Of a DNA stretch of 64,000 nt, positions 35,681 through 49,803 are shown one piece after another (position 1 is the first letter of the stretch; each line of letters begins with the position of its first letter). The DNA is from Hydnum rufescens UP504 (lineage: Eukaryota > Basidiomycota > Agaricomycetes > Cantharellales > Hydnaceae). Location: NCBI GenBank assembly GCA_014904985.1, contig MU128920.1:1-64000 (forward strand). Direction: 5' to 3'. The notes under the pieces are model-generated. The model was not told the origin of the DNA. It saw only the letters and a program-made list of their open reading frames with translations, and did no database searches. Made by a program: the position numbers and the translations under genes.

Positions 35681-38600
35681 ATGAACTCGTCTCTCATCGA
35701 TATCCTCCGCAAACGTGCGTTTGTGCAGGGCTACCATCACAGCCGACTCAGTGCTATAGTCTGGTATCCGCAGGTTTTCTTGAGACTATAAGATCAGTCA
35801 ATCCACCCGGCAAATGGAAGATTCTTGTCGTCGATGAACACTCTCAGAAACTATTGGGGTCAGTCCTCAAAACATACGATGTGCTCGAAGAGAATGTTAC
35901 CTGTGCGTCGTTTTGGTCCCCACGAGGGTTTCTCTGGCGCGAATTTGAATCACATGGTGGATAATAGTGATAGAAGCAGTAAACTCGAATCGGACACCTC
36001 AACCTCAGCTGGAAGCTATTTATCTCCTTATGCCAACGTCTGCCAATGTGGAGCGTGTTATTGCGGACTTTTCGCATAACCGTACCCAGTATGCAGGGGC
36101 TCATCTATTCTTCCTCGATGGTAGGCTTCCACCCCTTATTTTCCAAGTTTCTATTTATCCTGAGAGTCACCTTTGATTTTGCAGGGCTGGATGAGAAATT
36201 GTTCAGCCATCTTCACTACTTCGCCAGCGGAGCCGCACCTCAAACAGCTCGTGGAGCTTTTCCTCAATATCCCTGCAATCGAAGCCCGAGTATTCAGCCT
36301 CAATTCTCCGGAGATGTTTTTTGGCTTCTTCAGTCCCCCTCGTGATTCTCCTCGGGCTCAAGCTCGCCTTAGTCGAGTGGAGGTCGATATAATGTTCGCC
36401 GCTAAAGTGGTGGGTTCCTCCAACTTGAGAGTTTCCATTATAATTGTGCCATTGTGCCGATTATTTCGTCATTTGCAGCTGCTGAATCTTTGTGTGACAC
36501 TCAACGAGAACCCCCTAATACGCTATTACCAAGCTTCACATCATGGCCCCCTCGGTCCGTTAATTGAGCATTCGTCCACGTCGTCGGGTCCAGGCCAATC
36601 GTCATCGACTCCGGGAGATGCGAATAGGCGTTGGGCGCGCCCTCTCGCTTTGCGTGCAGAATCCAGTACAAGTATACCTAGTGGGGACCATTTACCCAAA
36701 AAGCTTGCATTTGCTGTGCAAGCCGAATTGGACCAATATCGCAAATATAATCCCGAATTCCCGGTGGGTTGTGGATTCTTTTCTCTCTCTTCCTCTTATG
36801 CGCATCTTTGTGGATTGGGTGGGGAATAGCGTATGCTGATACTGCTTTTTATACTTCAGAAACCGGAGCCTGGAAGACCCAGGGGTGTCTTAATCATCAC
36901 TGACCGGACTCTCGATACAGTGGCTCCTTTCTTGCACGAATTTACCTACCAGGCTATGGCGAACGATCTTCTCCACATCGAAAATGGCCGCATATACCAG
37001 TGAGTTCCCGGAAGCTGAGTGATTCGATCGTGCATTGAGCTCGACTGCGGCCTAGTTACAAGTTCCAGTCGTCTATTGGGAATTATGAAGATAAAACAGC
37101 AACCTTGTCTGACTCTGACACGTTATGGACCCAAGTCCGGCACATGCACATGCGAGAGGCTATAGATAAGTTGATGAGCGACTTCAATAAATTCCTGGAG
37201 GAGCACGCTGGATTCAAAGAAGGGTGTGTGTGCTGTCCTCCGTCGCTGAATGTTTCCAGCTCATGATCCCCATCACAGGAAGGGTGCGGCGAGTCTGACT
37301 GATATGAAGGACATGTTAGCGAGCTTGCCTCAATACCAAGAAATGCGGGAAAAGGTGGTTCCGCGTTCTGATATTCCCTGTGCACATACGTTAACCGATT
37401 GTGCTGGTAGTTCTCCCTTCATTTGACTATGGCCCAAGAATGCATGGATATATTTGAAAAGAAGAGGCTTCCTTCTATCGGTAATGTCGAGCAGGTAATA
37501 ATCGCTTTGCATTCTCACCACTACCCCCACTGAATGTGAAGTTACAATAGAACTGTGCTACTGGGGTCACGGCAGCGGGAAAGGTTCCGAAAACACTCGT
37601 GGAAGAAATGGTGCCCCTATTGGACGATCGGAGTGTCAGGTCAGTGGACACGGATCCCAACGATCTTGACATTTTCATCATCTCTTTGCAGTAATCGCGA
37701 TAAGGTCCGAATCATTGCATTGTATATCATGTACCGTGATGGGTTCCGGAAGAAGATCAGCGCCGCCTATTCCAACACGCACGTCTGAGTTTGGCAGAAC
37801 AAGATGCTGTGCGAAATCTGTCTCGGCTAGGCGTTCGCCTGAATCGCGTACGCGACTAGCAGGGCCGCTGTCTTTCCAAATATAGCTGATCTTCCCATTC
37901 TGCTGTAGGTTCCAGGAGACAAAGACACGAAGAAGAGCTTCAAGTTTAAGGACAACAGCACCGATGAAGAATACGAGCTCAGCCGCTATACGCCAACGCT
38001 TCACCACGTTCTGACAGAACACATTGGTGGTAAACTGGATGTTGCGGCGTTCCCTTACGTAAGGGACGGACCCAGCCCGCAGGGACTTTCCGCAAGCAGC
38101 TCTGTGAGCCTACGAAGCACATCCTTGCGCGCATCTCCGCAACCAAATGGGCCTCCGACGTCGCTGCGGTCGGCAAAGCCATCATGGCACAGGGCACCTC
38201 GACCTGGCGGCGCAGCATCTAGCCAATTGGCGGTTGCAGCGGATCGCGAGCCTGTGCGGCAGCGGGTAATTACATTTGTGGCTGGAGGATTGACATATTC
38301 CGAAATACGCGCGGCGTATACGCTAGCTGGCCAACTCAACAGAGATATATATATTGGTAGGTATCCCTGGAATCGCTCCGGCAGATTGATCACAAGATTT
38401 AACGGTCCACTTCCAGGCTCAACACATACCATTACACCTGAAAGGTTTGTCGATGATTTGAAAGTGCTAGATATGGAGGGTATAGGATCCGCGTCTCTGC
38501 CCAATGGCATCCCAAACATATCCCTGTCGAATTTTCAATCGTATTACGATCAGCGGTATTTCATATCTGACGCACCCCCTCAAACGCGACCAGCAAGCGC

Positions 38601-38760
38601 ACCGGCTACGACGGTATTGGCGAAGAATGGGAATGGGCGATCTCAGAGAAATGAGGTGGCGCCACCATTAGGGGAGCCTTCGATGAGTGCGATGAGTCTG
38701 CAGAGTTCAAAGGAGAAGAAGGAGAAGGACGGCAAGCGCAAGGGTTTATTCCGATTTTGA
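35681..38760 (+). CDS. SEC1: Sec1/Munc18 family exocytosis protein
   Basis: This SM protein binds syntaxin-type SNAREs to promote vesicle fusion at the plasma membrane. The start at 35681 gives [12 protein letters not shown], which splices in phase to [20 protein letters not shown]. Other landmarks are [74 protein letters not shown] and [13 protein letters not shown]. The C-terminus is low complexity and ends in KGLFRF. Two frame breaks interrupt the match: at about 36205-36212 (one extra base between LFSHL and [11 protein letters not shown]) and at 37741-37743 (GGG where GGGG would continue into [17 protein letters not shown]). Both look like single-base errors. It is followed 168 bp later by the purine permease on the same strand. 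Confidence 0.9.
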
Positions 38761-38928
38761 GTGTTCTGGATATTTATTAGTCAGCGACAAATGTAGTTAA
38801 GCTTCGGATGTAAACTTGGATATGCACGTGCATTACTCCAGGGCACCCGTAGCCGATATCTGTCGTCGCCTATACGAGTTTGAATTAGCGAATTGTCGCT
38901 TGAACAGTTGTTGCCGCATAAATAGGCC

Positions 38929-41858
38929 ATGGCTTCACCTTATCCCGCTTCAAGAGCCTCCTCCTTTCTTACACCACCTCAGTCCATTGTGTACGATCCA
39001 ATGAGTCTTACAGCGTTCAGGCTCGCCATCTCGGATCGCGTAGATGATCTCAATCTCGCTGTGGCCCGAAGCAAGGCGGGCGCCTGGTTCAAGCTCGACG
39101 ATGGGGAGACTCCGGGGAGGCGTTTGGGCTCGGCATTCACTGTCAGTATTGGCACGCTCACCTCAGGCCGACAAACCCTCAACACCCTCAACTTACTGTC
39201 TTTCGTCCAATAGACTGAGCTGCGAGCCGGCGCCACCACTTTTGCCGCAATGGCATACATTATTTCTGTCAATGCGGCAATTATCTCAGATACGGGGGGA
39301 CCATGCGTCTGTCCCGGAACCGCCGCAGATCCCATCTGCATTACAGATGTTGACTACGCTGCATGCAAGGTACTTAGTGTTTCCACCTCCTTAATTCTTA
39401 TCGTAACTAATTTTCTCTCAGGAAATTGTCCGCCGAGATCTAATTACCACCACGGCAGCGGTATCATGTCTCTCGTCCTTTCTCATGGGCCTGTTGGCCA
39501 ATCTACCAGTGGGACTTGCGCCAGGCCTGGGTCTCAACGCGTACTTCACTTACTCTGTCGTCGGCTTCCATGGCTCCGGAAAGATTACATACAGGGAAGC
39601 CCTCGCTGCTGTGTTCCTGGAAGGGTACGATTCTGGTTCTGCAATAATCGTGTATCGACGTCAATTGACGCTCCATAGTTGGATCTTTCTCTTTTTGAGT
39701 ATATTCGGTATCCGGTTATGGCTCGCGCGTGTGATTCCAAGATCGCTCACTTTGGCCGTGGGCGCTGGTATCGGTCTCTTTATCTGTGCGTATCTAGGAT
39801 TCCATTCCACTGAATGCTATGAAGTTTACCCTATTTTATCTATAAGCTCTGATTGGGTTGTCTCCAAATGGACTCGGCGTCGTCGGTGGTTCCTATACCG
39901 ACCTTCTTGGTCTTGGTGGTTGCCGTCCTCAATGTAAGCCAATTATGCCTTGTTACCATGCATACAACTTGGCCAATCGGCACGGTGAACAGACCAGGAC
40001 CCTACCCACCCGGAGTACTGCCTTTCCCACGTACTTCAATCACCCCAAATGTGGATTGGTATTTTTCTCGGAGGTATATTAACTGTCATCATGATGATGT
40101 ATCGGGTGCGAGGCGCAATTATCCTTGGTGGGTGCATGTGTTCTTTTGGAAGACAACTGTTATTGACCTAGACCCCTTCCCAGGCATTCTTTTCGTTTCA
40201 ATTTGTTCTTGGCCCCGTAAATCTGCCGTCACGCTGTTCCCGTACACTCCCAGTGGAGATTCCGCCTTCAACTTCTTTAAAACCGTCGTTGGCTTCCACA
40301 AATTAGAGAAAATTGGGAACATTGCGGACGTTCGTTGTCTGTCCCTAGTAAATTTCTTGGGACCGTTCCTCATTCAGACCTTTCACAGTACAACTATGGC
40401 AACGGTCAGGTTTGGGTCGCCCTCATCACATTCCTTTACGTTGATCTTTTCGATACCACGGGGTATGTCATCCCTGTCGCCTATTGTCCATTTCTAATCG
40501 TGCTATTGTGATCCAGTACTCTTTATGCTATGGTATGACGTCGACGACTCTGAGTAATTGTTACTTACCCATGAATATCTTCCCTTCAGGCCAAATTCTC
40601 TGGAGTTGTTGATCCGGTATGCTAGTGTCTACGGACTCCTCCAAACTCTTTCTCATAGATATATTCCAGGTCACTAAAGATTTCGAGCGATCTACCGTCG
40701 CTTACTGCGTGTATGGTTTTGCGATTCGAAACCAGCGTGTACTCTCCTGATTCTGGATTCGTCCTAGCGATGCTTTTTCGATCTCAATGGGCTCCTTAAT
40801 GGGGACTTCTCCAGTTACCGCATTCATTGAGAGTGCTGTAGGTTATCCCCGTCTTCGTACACGCAATGGTGCCTGAATCTTCTATATTATAAGACTGGTA
40901 TCTCCGATGGAGGCAAGACTGGAATCACGGCCATCTCAACATCCTTTTGGTTCTTTATCGCCATCTTCTTTGCTCCTATCTTTGCCAGCATCCCATCCTA
41001 TGCAACTGGTGGTGCTCTGGTGATTGTAAGTGTCTACCTCACCTGGTAGTTTTGGATTTGATTCTATTGATCACCCTCATGCAGTGTGGGTCGCTGATGA
41101 TCAAGAAGTATGTTATCTCTTCTATGCGAAGCTTGAATGGTCATTGACTGCCTTCGCAGTGTCGCTGAAATTAATTGGCGATATATCGGAGATGCTGTAC
41201 CTGCCTTCCTGACACTCATTATCATTCCATTCACATATAAGTAAGCCAAGCTCTACTACCTTCTCATCGCATCTGACCGTGTTCCCTTTCCTCATAGCAT
41301 CGCGTACGGTTTAATTGCGTGCGTTCAAGTACTGTATGGCATGACAATGCAATCGAAAGCCCTAATAATTGATTTATCAGCGGCATCCTCTCCTTTTGCC
41401 TCATTAATGGCACCGCTTTGTTGCTTAGCTCCATTTCCCGCGGGGGAGTAGTTCCGGCCGGTTATTATGTGTGTAAACGTCTTCTCCAATGGTTACGTAC
41501 GACTCATGAAGAATGATGTTATAGACCGACCGCGAAGAGTGGAGTTACCCTGCAGGCGGCCTTGTCCCTCTCTGGCTGTGTGTATTCTTCCCCTTGTTGT
41601 CTCAGCCGCAAGCGTCCGCTCATCAAAGTTCTATCTTTGCTTTACAGGCGAAAAATAGCCCGCGGAGACAGGAAATTCTGGATTGATGACTTGGAGGACC
41701 GCACAGCTAACCCCGAATCTTATCTAACCGAACGCCAGTCCACCGCCATTGAACCCCAGCCGGTTATGGAGAAACGGCACTCTGACAGTGCAGATGAAAC
41801 GCACGAGAAAGACTCTGCGAAGAACATCACTTCCGCTCATGGCATCCATGCCGTTTGA
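38929..41858 (+). CDS. azgA: AzgA-type adenine/guanine/hypoxanthine permease
   Basis: This is a nucleobase:proton symporter of the AzgA branch of NCS2, plasma membrane, scavenging purines. Many short exons encode hydrophobic segments. Landmarks are the start MASPYPASRASSF, TFAAMAYIISVNAAIISDTGG, GLLANLPVGLAPGLGLNAYF (family signature), MWIGIFLGGILTVIMMMYRV, GILFVSICSWPR, then DLFDTTGTLYAMAKFSG and SPVTAFIESAAG (the conserved substrate-site motifs). After them come APIFASIPSYATGGALVI and IAYGLIAGILSF. The hydrophilic C-terminus ends HGIHAV. Exon borders between about 39630 and 39920 and in the 41.3-41.6 kb part are only approximately placed. Length fits the family (about 580 aa). Confidence 0.88.
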
Positions 41859-43246
41859 TAAACTCGAGGAATATCCCTCGCTGGTTTTATTTAATTTTTA
41901 TTAGGTGTCTCTTGTTAAGTTGTATTGTCGTGCTGTTCTTGGCATACGGTTTGCCTGTCTCGTAGTCTTGGGTTGTTTATTGTTATTGCATGTAGACTGT
42001 ACATGCGCGCGCCCCCGTGTAATCTGACGCAGAGAAGCCATCGAATCGATCCTTTGTTCAGTCTGATTCCACGAGACAATAGCTTGCTTCACCCTTGGGT
42101 GTGGAAATGCGTCGAGAAATTGAATAACGTGACTCAATCCACTCGCTTATCTAACTCAGTAACTGGTCCTCGTTCAGTTCAAAATCTCTTATGGGGGAGG
42201 GATGAGCGGCAAAGAAAGGCTCCTCTTGACCGAATGGGATGGGATCATTCCCATCCGGGCCGTTTGCACTGGCGGATATTATTTAAATTATTTGACAACC
42301 GCCGCTCATGTTGATCTTTTCTGAGCGCTAGATCGAGGAGATCCGATCCTTACTTGGATGTAATACTGCGGGTCCTAGCCACGCGAAACACAAGGAGACT
42401 CCCCAACCGGCTAGCGCATATCCATCTCCAAACTGGGGTCAGTGCTGTCTCCCGATGATACGAGACTGGCTATTCCTTTCTTGCTTGATGATCTGTCTGC
42501 TCTTCGGGCCTAAATGGATTTATCTCATGATGCCCCATTATGTGTGGCGATCGGACGGCTGTCTATTCTCACTAGCACCTTTTCCCAACGTCTGTACACC
42601 GAAATACTCCAAGATCGATATTTCGCAATGGGAACTATGGGCTGCTAGCTTCTACTTGTCATTATTCATAGCGACGGGATTCGCGATCAATTACTGCATT
42701 CGGGGACTTCCAGGCAGGGAGACGCTGTTTACTATCTATGACCAAGACGCAGTCATGAGACTGTTCAGACACTCCACTCATCAATGTCATGTTAGAGGCC
42801 CTCTCCTTGGGTAGATGACGGCAATGAGTCATGGTACCAGCTAGATCAAGCCGTGTGCATGAAACACCTCCATATCTTTGTCCGACGATTGCCTACAAAT
42901 TTCACTGTAGCTGACCACTCTACATATCTGCTCGGGGGTTCTCTCTCTGGGTATCCTTGGGGTTCTCTAGCAATCTTATTTAAATAACAGATGGCTCGTA
43001 TCTATATATGGCAGTGAAGCGATAAATGGGGAGACCAAACCGGAGGGCATGTTTGTTGACCAGACTGTCCCTTCCTTTTCTCGAGCACTCATGTGTGCAT
43101 ATATTTGGCTGTGGCCTTGGCCGGATTTGGTTCCGGGCGCTCACCGTCGTCTACATTCCCCCGACGTATCATTCCTTTCAACGCGTCCCCTTTGACTATC
43201 CTTACTGTGCCGCATATACAATCCAACATACATATACTATACAGAG
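41859..43246. other. Intergenic, about 1.4 kb; no gene supported
   Basis: It contains a 119-codon open frame on + (42455-42814) with hydrophobic stretches but no family resemblance and no neighbouring exons that fit, so I do not call it. It is probably the long promoter and 5' leader of the downstream kinase. Confidence 0.4.
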
Positions 43247-46200
43247 ATGGAACCTTCGATCTCGCCTCCCAGGGTCCATCGCCGGGGCACAGGAACAACT
43301 CGGTATGAGAAAGAGATCGCGAGCATGCCGAAGCTCGCCGATGATCCGAATGAACGTAAATGGGTCGGTCCTTGGCTGATGGGCGAGACTATTGGCAAGG
43401 GTGCAAGTGGTGTGTCGTACTTTGTCGCGTCGTAGTACCCCACGAGTGCAGATGTTTGGCTGACTCGACTCTTTCCCTAGGACGCGTCAGACTAGGACGA
43501 CACAAACGAACTGGGAAGCTAGCTGCGATTAAGATTGTCCCCAAGCTCCATATTGGAAATTCGCGTATGGACCGCAAGTCTGAGAAGGTTATGCAAAGCA
43601 TTCGACGCGAAATGGTCGTCATGAAACTCATTCACCACCCGCACATCATGGATATGTACGACGTGTATGAAGATGACAACGAACTGTTGGTGACTCTTGG
43701 CTTCCGTCATTCATTCGCTTACCATTCTGTGCCTTCAATAGGTACCTCCTATTGGAGTACATTGAGGGCGGGGAACTGTTTGATTATCTTGTCTCCAAAG
43801 GAAAACTCGATCCAAATGAAGCACTCTCATATTTCAAGCAGATTATTAGTGGCGTTGATTACTGTCACAAGTTCAACATTTGTCATCGTGACCTCAAGCC
43901 AGAGAATCTTCTCCTCGATGGAAATAAGAATATCAAGATTGCTGATTTCGGGATGGCTGCGCTAGAGCTCGATAATGGTAAAGCATTCCTCGAGACCAGT
44001 TGCGGTAGTCCGCACTACGCAAGTCCCGAAATCGTTGCCGGGAAAGCATATCATGGCGCTGCATCTGATATATGGTCATGCGGAGTCATTTTGTTTGCTC
44101 TGCTCACCGGAAGGCTGCCATTTGACCACGAGGACATGGCGGAGCTGCTCAGCCGTGTCAAGGCCGGGAAGTTCGAAATGCCTTCTGGGATCCCTCCTGC
44201 TGCTCGTGATCTCCTTTTCCGCATGCTGGTTGTTGACCCTGCACGCCGAATCACGGTGCGTATTTTACTTCTGTAATTGATAATAAAGGGCGGTTGATGA
44301 CTGTGTTCTTCGATTGCGGCAGATGTCCGGGATAATATCGCACCCTTTCTTCAATCTCGAATTTACGACTCAATTCCCCATCCTTGCTCCCCCACCATTT
44401 TACACCATCGCTAAGACCATCGAATCAATACACCTTATTGACAGGAAAATCTTGGACAATCTCACGACGCTTTTTCGCGGACTTCCTCAGCGGGAGATTA
44501 TCAACGCTCTACTCTCCGAAACTAAAACGTGGGAAAAAGCATTTTACCACCTTCTCAAGGAGTATCATGAGCGGCAATCAGAAGAATATGGGCATGGGAT
44601 GTCCTTCGTTGACTTCACGCCAAAGGATGAACTCCAAGTTGTTTCATCGAGGGGGAGGTATCAAAATCTCGACGAATACCGCCCGACGAGCACTATCGAA
44701 GGCAGCGATCAAAAGAGTAGTATACCAGCCACTCCCAAACCGCGTGGCCGCCCAGTCAATGGGAATGAGGTCGGTGAAAAGCCTGATGCTGAGAAGCGTT
44801 CCATTCTTACTCCACTGGCAACTCGAGTCGCCCCATCGCCCGCTTTCCCAACTCGTCGTCATCGGTCGGCTGTGGTTGGACCTCGTCCACATTCGATTGC
44901 AGGCTCTCCCACGGAGTCTCTCGATCCAACAATTTCAGGTACTAGTGCTATCAAACACCGTACTCTCAATCCAACTGCAAGACCAACACCGGCGGCTGCC
45001 GACAATATCAACATTCAAGAAGGAAGTGCTGACGTCGGTGCGGCCCATCACACCCACGCAGTTGGTAGATCACCTCCCACAAGGATTCCGTCATTATCTC
45101 TAGCTACAGCTTCTACACACTCTCACTCGAATCACAGTACTACTGCAACTGATGGCAACGACTCCTCTCCCAGACCTATGAGTATAGTACCTTCCTCTGG
45201 GGCTGCTCTCTCTCCAGCTACCCCTCATCCTCCCTCCCCGCGCGTTGACCAAAAGATTGAACATCGCTTGCTTGAACAGCGCCTTCGGAATGCCACTGTC
45301 ATGAGGACTTCCTGCCCTCCGTCCATCGACCGCAGGAGTTCTGTGATTGGATTAGGCCTCACCTTACCTACTGTTGAAAAACAACCTAACTCATCTCCGC
45401 CAATAACATCCATTTCAGAGAAGAGAACAAGCCTCAAATTGCCCGTTCCCGCTGGACCTCGTGCCCAGCCACCGCCCCTGTCTCCTAAGCCAGTATCGCC
45501 GGAAATCCCGCCGACTGTGATGAACAAACTCGTCGAAGACCCGCAGATGGAACGCAACGGCCCGACTCGGAGACATAAATCGGAGTCCCGCCAATCTAAG
45601 ATTCGGGTGGACCATGTCAAACGCAATTCTCTCGCCGTCCCTGCAACCGAACTGACTCCGGGTCTTGCTATCTACCCTTCGCCTCCTCCGTCGCAAGCTA
45701 GTTCACTTGAACCTTTACTCGCTCTTCATCACTCGCCCGTCTTCGCTCAACGATTTTCGCTACATCTTGATGCTATGCTCCCCCAATTCCGCTCTTCCTT
45801 GATGTCTGATGTCAAGACTATCCCCGATGATACGGATGATGCAGAACAACGTGATGCCCAAGAAGCTGAAGGTGCCACTGTTCGGATCGTCAAAGAGGAG
45901 AAACGCGATGAGAGCTCTGGGACTACAGAAACTGTCGATTGGGAAGTAATCTGCAACGAAGAGAGCTATCCCCCTCCGTCTTCTGGCTATGAGTCCCATG
46001 AGCGAGTTAGCAGCAGTCTTGATCGCCCCTCCCTCAACTTCCTCTAGAGACTCATCAGCCCGGCCGTAACTCGCGTGCGGATCGTTCTTATAATGCCATC
46101 CTTGCCTCTGATATGGGAAATGCGGGGGGCTTGTCGAAATCCAGTCATACGGTACCCGCAAGTGGGGTCTCGGAAAAGGAGAATTTGCAGTCACCTATGC

Positions 46201-47081
46201 GAATTACAGACTCAGTTTCCAGCTCTCACAGAAACCCTGCTGAGAGGACTACGCGAAAGCAACGCGGTAAGTGCCCTACTTGGACGTGCAGTGATCGTCG
46301 TGATAGAGCCTCCTCATTAGTGGTGCCCCCCGACTTTGTAAAACCCAAGAAATTGACTAGGATGTCGACGTTTGTGGCTGCGCCCCCATCTCCGATCCCG
46401 ACCCCTGTATTGGAGCCCGTTGGTCTTAGCTGGTTTGCGCAACTCTTCCATGTGAAACCCGCAGTAGGTGCCTTTTTCACTAAACATTTTCATGGCCCTG
46501 ATGTTTACGTTTTGAAGGCGTACGTCTTTCACTCACAAGATAATTATATCAAGACTCGAGACGAATGCGCTACATTATTGCGCTCATTCGGCGTGTCTGT
46601 TGTGGAAGTGGAGTCTTCCAACCGGTATGGCTTGCTCAAGTGTCACGTAGATTATATCCAAGGTAGACACAGACCCTGTGTCTCCTGTTCTATTGTGCTA
46701 AGATCTTGCCAAACGTTGCAGAGGTCTCCGGGAAGATGATCATAAATAAAGGGATCACCTTCCGTGCACAGATCACGCCGCACATGTCTCCTTCGTCCTC
46801 TGCCCCTTCGCCACGTCCCGATATCCATAATAACGCGCCCAGGTCTCCTATATTTCCCTTCTCCGAGGCTTGCACTTTGTCTCTGATACAAGAGCGTGGA
46901 GCAAAATCCACGTTGGAAGTCGTAGCCTTGAGGCTCAGACAGGAATGGAGGTCAGTCATTCGTGATACTGCATGATTCCGCTTAGGATTGGTTTTCTTTT
47001 CGACCTAGGCTCGATTCCTTGCGTAGTGCGGAGCCATTGATGAGCCCCATCATGTCACCAAGATACCCTGCCCACAACTAA
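43247..47081 (+). CDS. Gin4/Hsl1/Kcc4-type morphogenesis checkpoint kinase
   Basis: This is a Ser/Thr kinase of the Nim1-related group that links septin assembly and cell shape to mitosis (usually through Swe1/Wee1). It has an N-terminal kinase domain: [15 protein letters not shown], then [11 protein letters not shown] (catalytic Lys), [53 protein letters not shown] long disordered S/P/T-rich middle (about 44800-46000) follows. A C-terminal KA1-like region contains [15 protein letters not shown]. The last intron joins RQEWR to [13 protein letters not shown], ending at TAA 47079-47081. One frame break near 46026-46033 (run of four C) separates the middle from the C-terminal part and looks like a missing C. 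The region is too divergent to decide between HSL1 and GIN4. Confidence 0.88.
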
Positions 47082-47869
47082 AGGATCACATTCTCATTTA
47101 TTTCTAATCTTGCTTAGCGTAACTTCCACGATTCCCCTCAACCAGCAAAAGACTAATATTATCAATCCTCCACGTAACCCAATGTCACTTCTCTTAGTAA
47201 CGTACTGTACCTCGACACATCTCCCGTCGTTTTGTCTCATACTTCGAGATTTATAATTTGAGTCTTCGATCTGCACATTTCGTGTTGTTGATCATGAGTC
47301 GAAGACCGAGATGCGGAATTCGCGATTGCTTGTTCAGACAACGAAATACTTGAACTCCTCACAAGTAACGGATCGCCGGTCCGGTGCAATTTTAGGAACA
47401 ATGACTAGTTTGGTTCCCCAGCCAAAGGATAAAAGGGCCTAGTGCAATGGGGATTTCCGTTGAATTGTACAACATGGTTCCGTTACAGCCAATCACAGTC
47501 TTTGTGTCGGGAATAGCCGTATTCACGGTCAGTTTCGAAATATAATAAATTCCGCATACATGGCAGAAAGTGCGGGAAGTGGTTCTCAAGAGGTCGCAGA
47601 TAATCCTGGATCACCTCCAGAAGTGCTCAGGAAAATGCCACGGATTGTGCGTCAGAATGCGCCCAAGTAGCATGCTGCCAGCAATAACGTAATCCCATCC
47701 TGAAATGAACCGAAAATCATGACCCAAATTGGTGATTCCGGAAGCATGTTGTACAATTCAACATTTCCTCATTCCATCCTCTTATTAAGGGGGGAGACGA
47801 CTAAGAGACAGGTGAACCGAACATGGGCGCACTTTGCCGCTATTGTTTATTTGTCGACGCGTTCCTCCC

Positions 47870-48510
47870 ATGCATGCCGGTGAGCTCTCCAAGGGTTTGC
47901 GAGTGAAAGACGCTGTAAGTGTGTCGTGCACGCGGATATACGCGTTCTTAACTACTGGCCACAGATCTACATGTTCGGGAAATTCGACTGGACCCCTCGA
48001 GAAATTTTGAACTCACTCGAGGCTGAGGAAGGGAGTGAAGGCGTTATAGGAGCCCCGCTCGAAATCGTCACTCTGCACGATATATGCAATGTGTCTGCTA
48101 CCTCTTCCCTTCGCTCCGAATTCAGTACCCAGTTCTTTCTGCATATCGGGATGTGGAAAAATGAGGAATGGACAATGAATCTAGGTATATGTTGCCAGTG
48201 TACTACGAAGCATCCCTAGATAATGTGCTTCGCCTTCATAGTAATGCCGTTGGCTCCTAGCGATCCATTGACCCCCGCTGGCTCCTGGACGTCGACGCTC
48301 ATGGTATTTGTGGAACGGGCCTTCGAACCAGCGGGGTCCAAGACACTGTTCCAGTTTGATACGGGGATAGATGTCTACATGATGGATCCGATTTTTCTGG
48401 CACACGAAATTGTTTTTGGAAGCAAGTCTCTGAAGAGACTCTCTCATGTCTTCACCGCCAAAGACAATGTGGAAGGTGCGGCGTTTGGAGCCTTGGTCAT
48501 GCTTGCTTGA
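47870..48510 (+). CDS. Gene A1: conserved duplicated protein, unknown family
   Basis: Three exons: the first starts MHAGELSKGL, then a short intron with a CTAAC branch site, then IYMFGKFDWTPREILNSLEA up to MNL, then an intron ending CATAG, then VMPLAPSDPLTP to the stop after FGALVMLA. The product is 177 aa, with no frame break. It is acidic in the middle (LEAEEGSEG), with no signal peptide or membrane segment and no domain I recognise. It lies about 60 bp upstream of the NTase-like gene B1 on the same strand. The tight A-B order is kept in both copies, so the two products may work together. Function unknown. Confidence 0.65.
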
Positions 48511-48569
48511 CTTTGATATCCTGCCTCTTCTGGAGTGGCCCGCCTGCCATATTCTTACTTTGAAACATT

Positions 48570-49484
48570 ATGGAAGTGTACGACCAACGTGGAAGCACAG
48601 AGTTCCACATCCTTTTCAAAATGACCTGCTGCAGAACGCGCATTGAAAATCCAGTCCGCGCGAACCCTGACGTCTTCCGGTTTGATGACATTCGCGAATA
48701 TGGTCTTGAAGGAGCTGGACCTTCAATCGATTCAGAATCTTGAGGCGGGTCTCTCACAGAAGCCCAGACCCCCAGGAATGCAAAGCCGCAAAATTGCGAT
48801 GGCGCGCTTCCGGATTGCCTTGGTGCCATATTTTCGGAACCATCAGCATTCGCTGCCATCATGCTTCAGACAGGGCACCATCGTCGGCGGCTCTACTGCA
48901 CTTTCAATTGTAGCTGGTGGAAGTTGGATGCCTGGGGATCTCGATCTCATTGTTGCGACTCGATACTTCAATCGACTCCGTGACTATCTGGTGGATCAAG
49001 GTTTTTTCTTCGACGAGACTCTCAGTAGAGATATCAACCACAAGTATGGATTCCCCTCGCCTCCTACAAATTCACATACAGGTGTTTCACGAAGGGTACC
49101 CTGAAGATCGATGTTTGCGTCTGTTCCCCGAAGGGCCCGCGCTACGACAAGATGACACCGGCGGAATTCATCTTGACGTATCATTTATCATTCGCGATGA
49201 ATTTCGTCAGTGGAGAAGGGGTATATTGTCTATTCCCTGCCGAGACGTTTAGTGGACGAGGCTATCGGAACAAGTTCACACTGAAGGAACGAACCGAGCA
49301 TATTTTAGCGAAATACGCCGCTCGAGGATACACCGAGATATTGGACGAATCCGATCCCGGTCGTTCAGTTTACCTCCACGAGCGCTACCCTTACGATGGG
49401 GTGAATCGGATCATGATTCAAGATATTGAGAATATATGGTGCATGAAGCTGCCTCTGTCGACGAAGGAGAACCAATATTCATAG
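48570..49484 (+). pseudogene. Gene B1: frameshifted nucleotidyltransferase-fold gene
   Basis: This is the copy-1 counterpart of the intact gene at 51758-52669. Compared base by base with that copy, it has an extra A near 48697 (CGCGAATATGG against CGCGATATGG), a missing C near 48835, an extra base near 48878, an extra base near 49064, and changes around 49125-49155. The product therefore cannot be read in one frame, although the NTase signature (GGSTALSIVAGGSWMPGDLD) and the C-terminal part are still recognisable in separate frames. There are several breaks in one gene whose sister is clean, so real decay is more likely here than elsewhere in the window. Sequencing error cannot be excluded. 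Confidence 0.65.
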
Positions 49485-49803
49485 GCTCAGAAGCTTCGTG
49501 GTTTCCTAAAGCTTCCCCTATGCGTTGTATCTGTAAGTGTGGCAAGCTCTACTACTAAATGCCGATGGTAATCTCCTCGATTAGGGATACTACCCCAAGG
49601 TTTCGCGTTCCATCTTCAAACTCTACCCACGGAACGGGACTTTAACCTCTCTCCTGTATTTCACTATCCTGTCTGCAATTTTTCCTCTCGGTTGCTGTGG
49701 AGCATGTCTAGTGCTCGCCTCCCCTTAAAATAATATTATTGAGGCCGTCTACTTGCGAAGGATGCACGGCGATTGGCCATGAAAGCAAATCCATGGTAAT
49801 CAA

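Noticed and set aside
42455..42814. 119-aa hydrophobic ORF as a membrane protein gene
   Set aside because: No family resemblance, no matching exons, and it lies in the long upstream region of the kinase gene.
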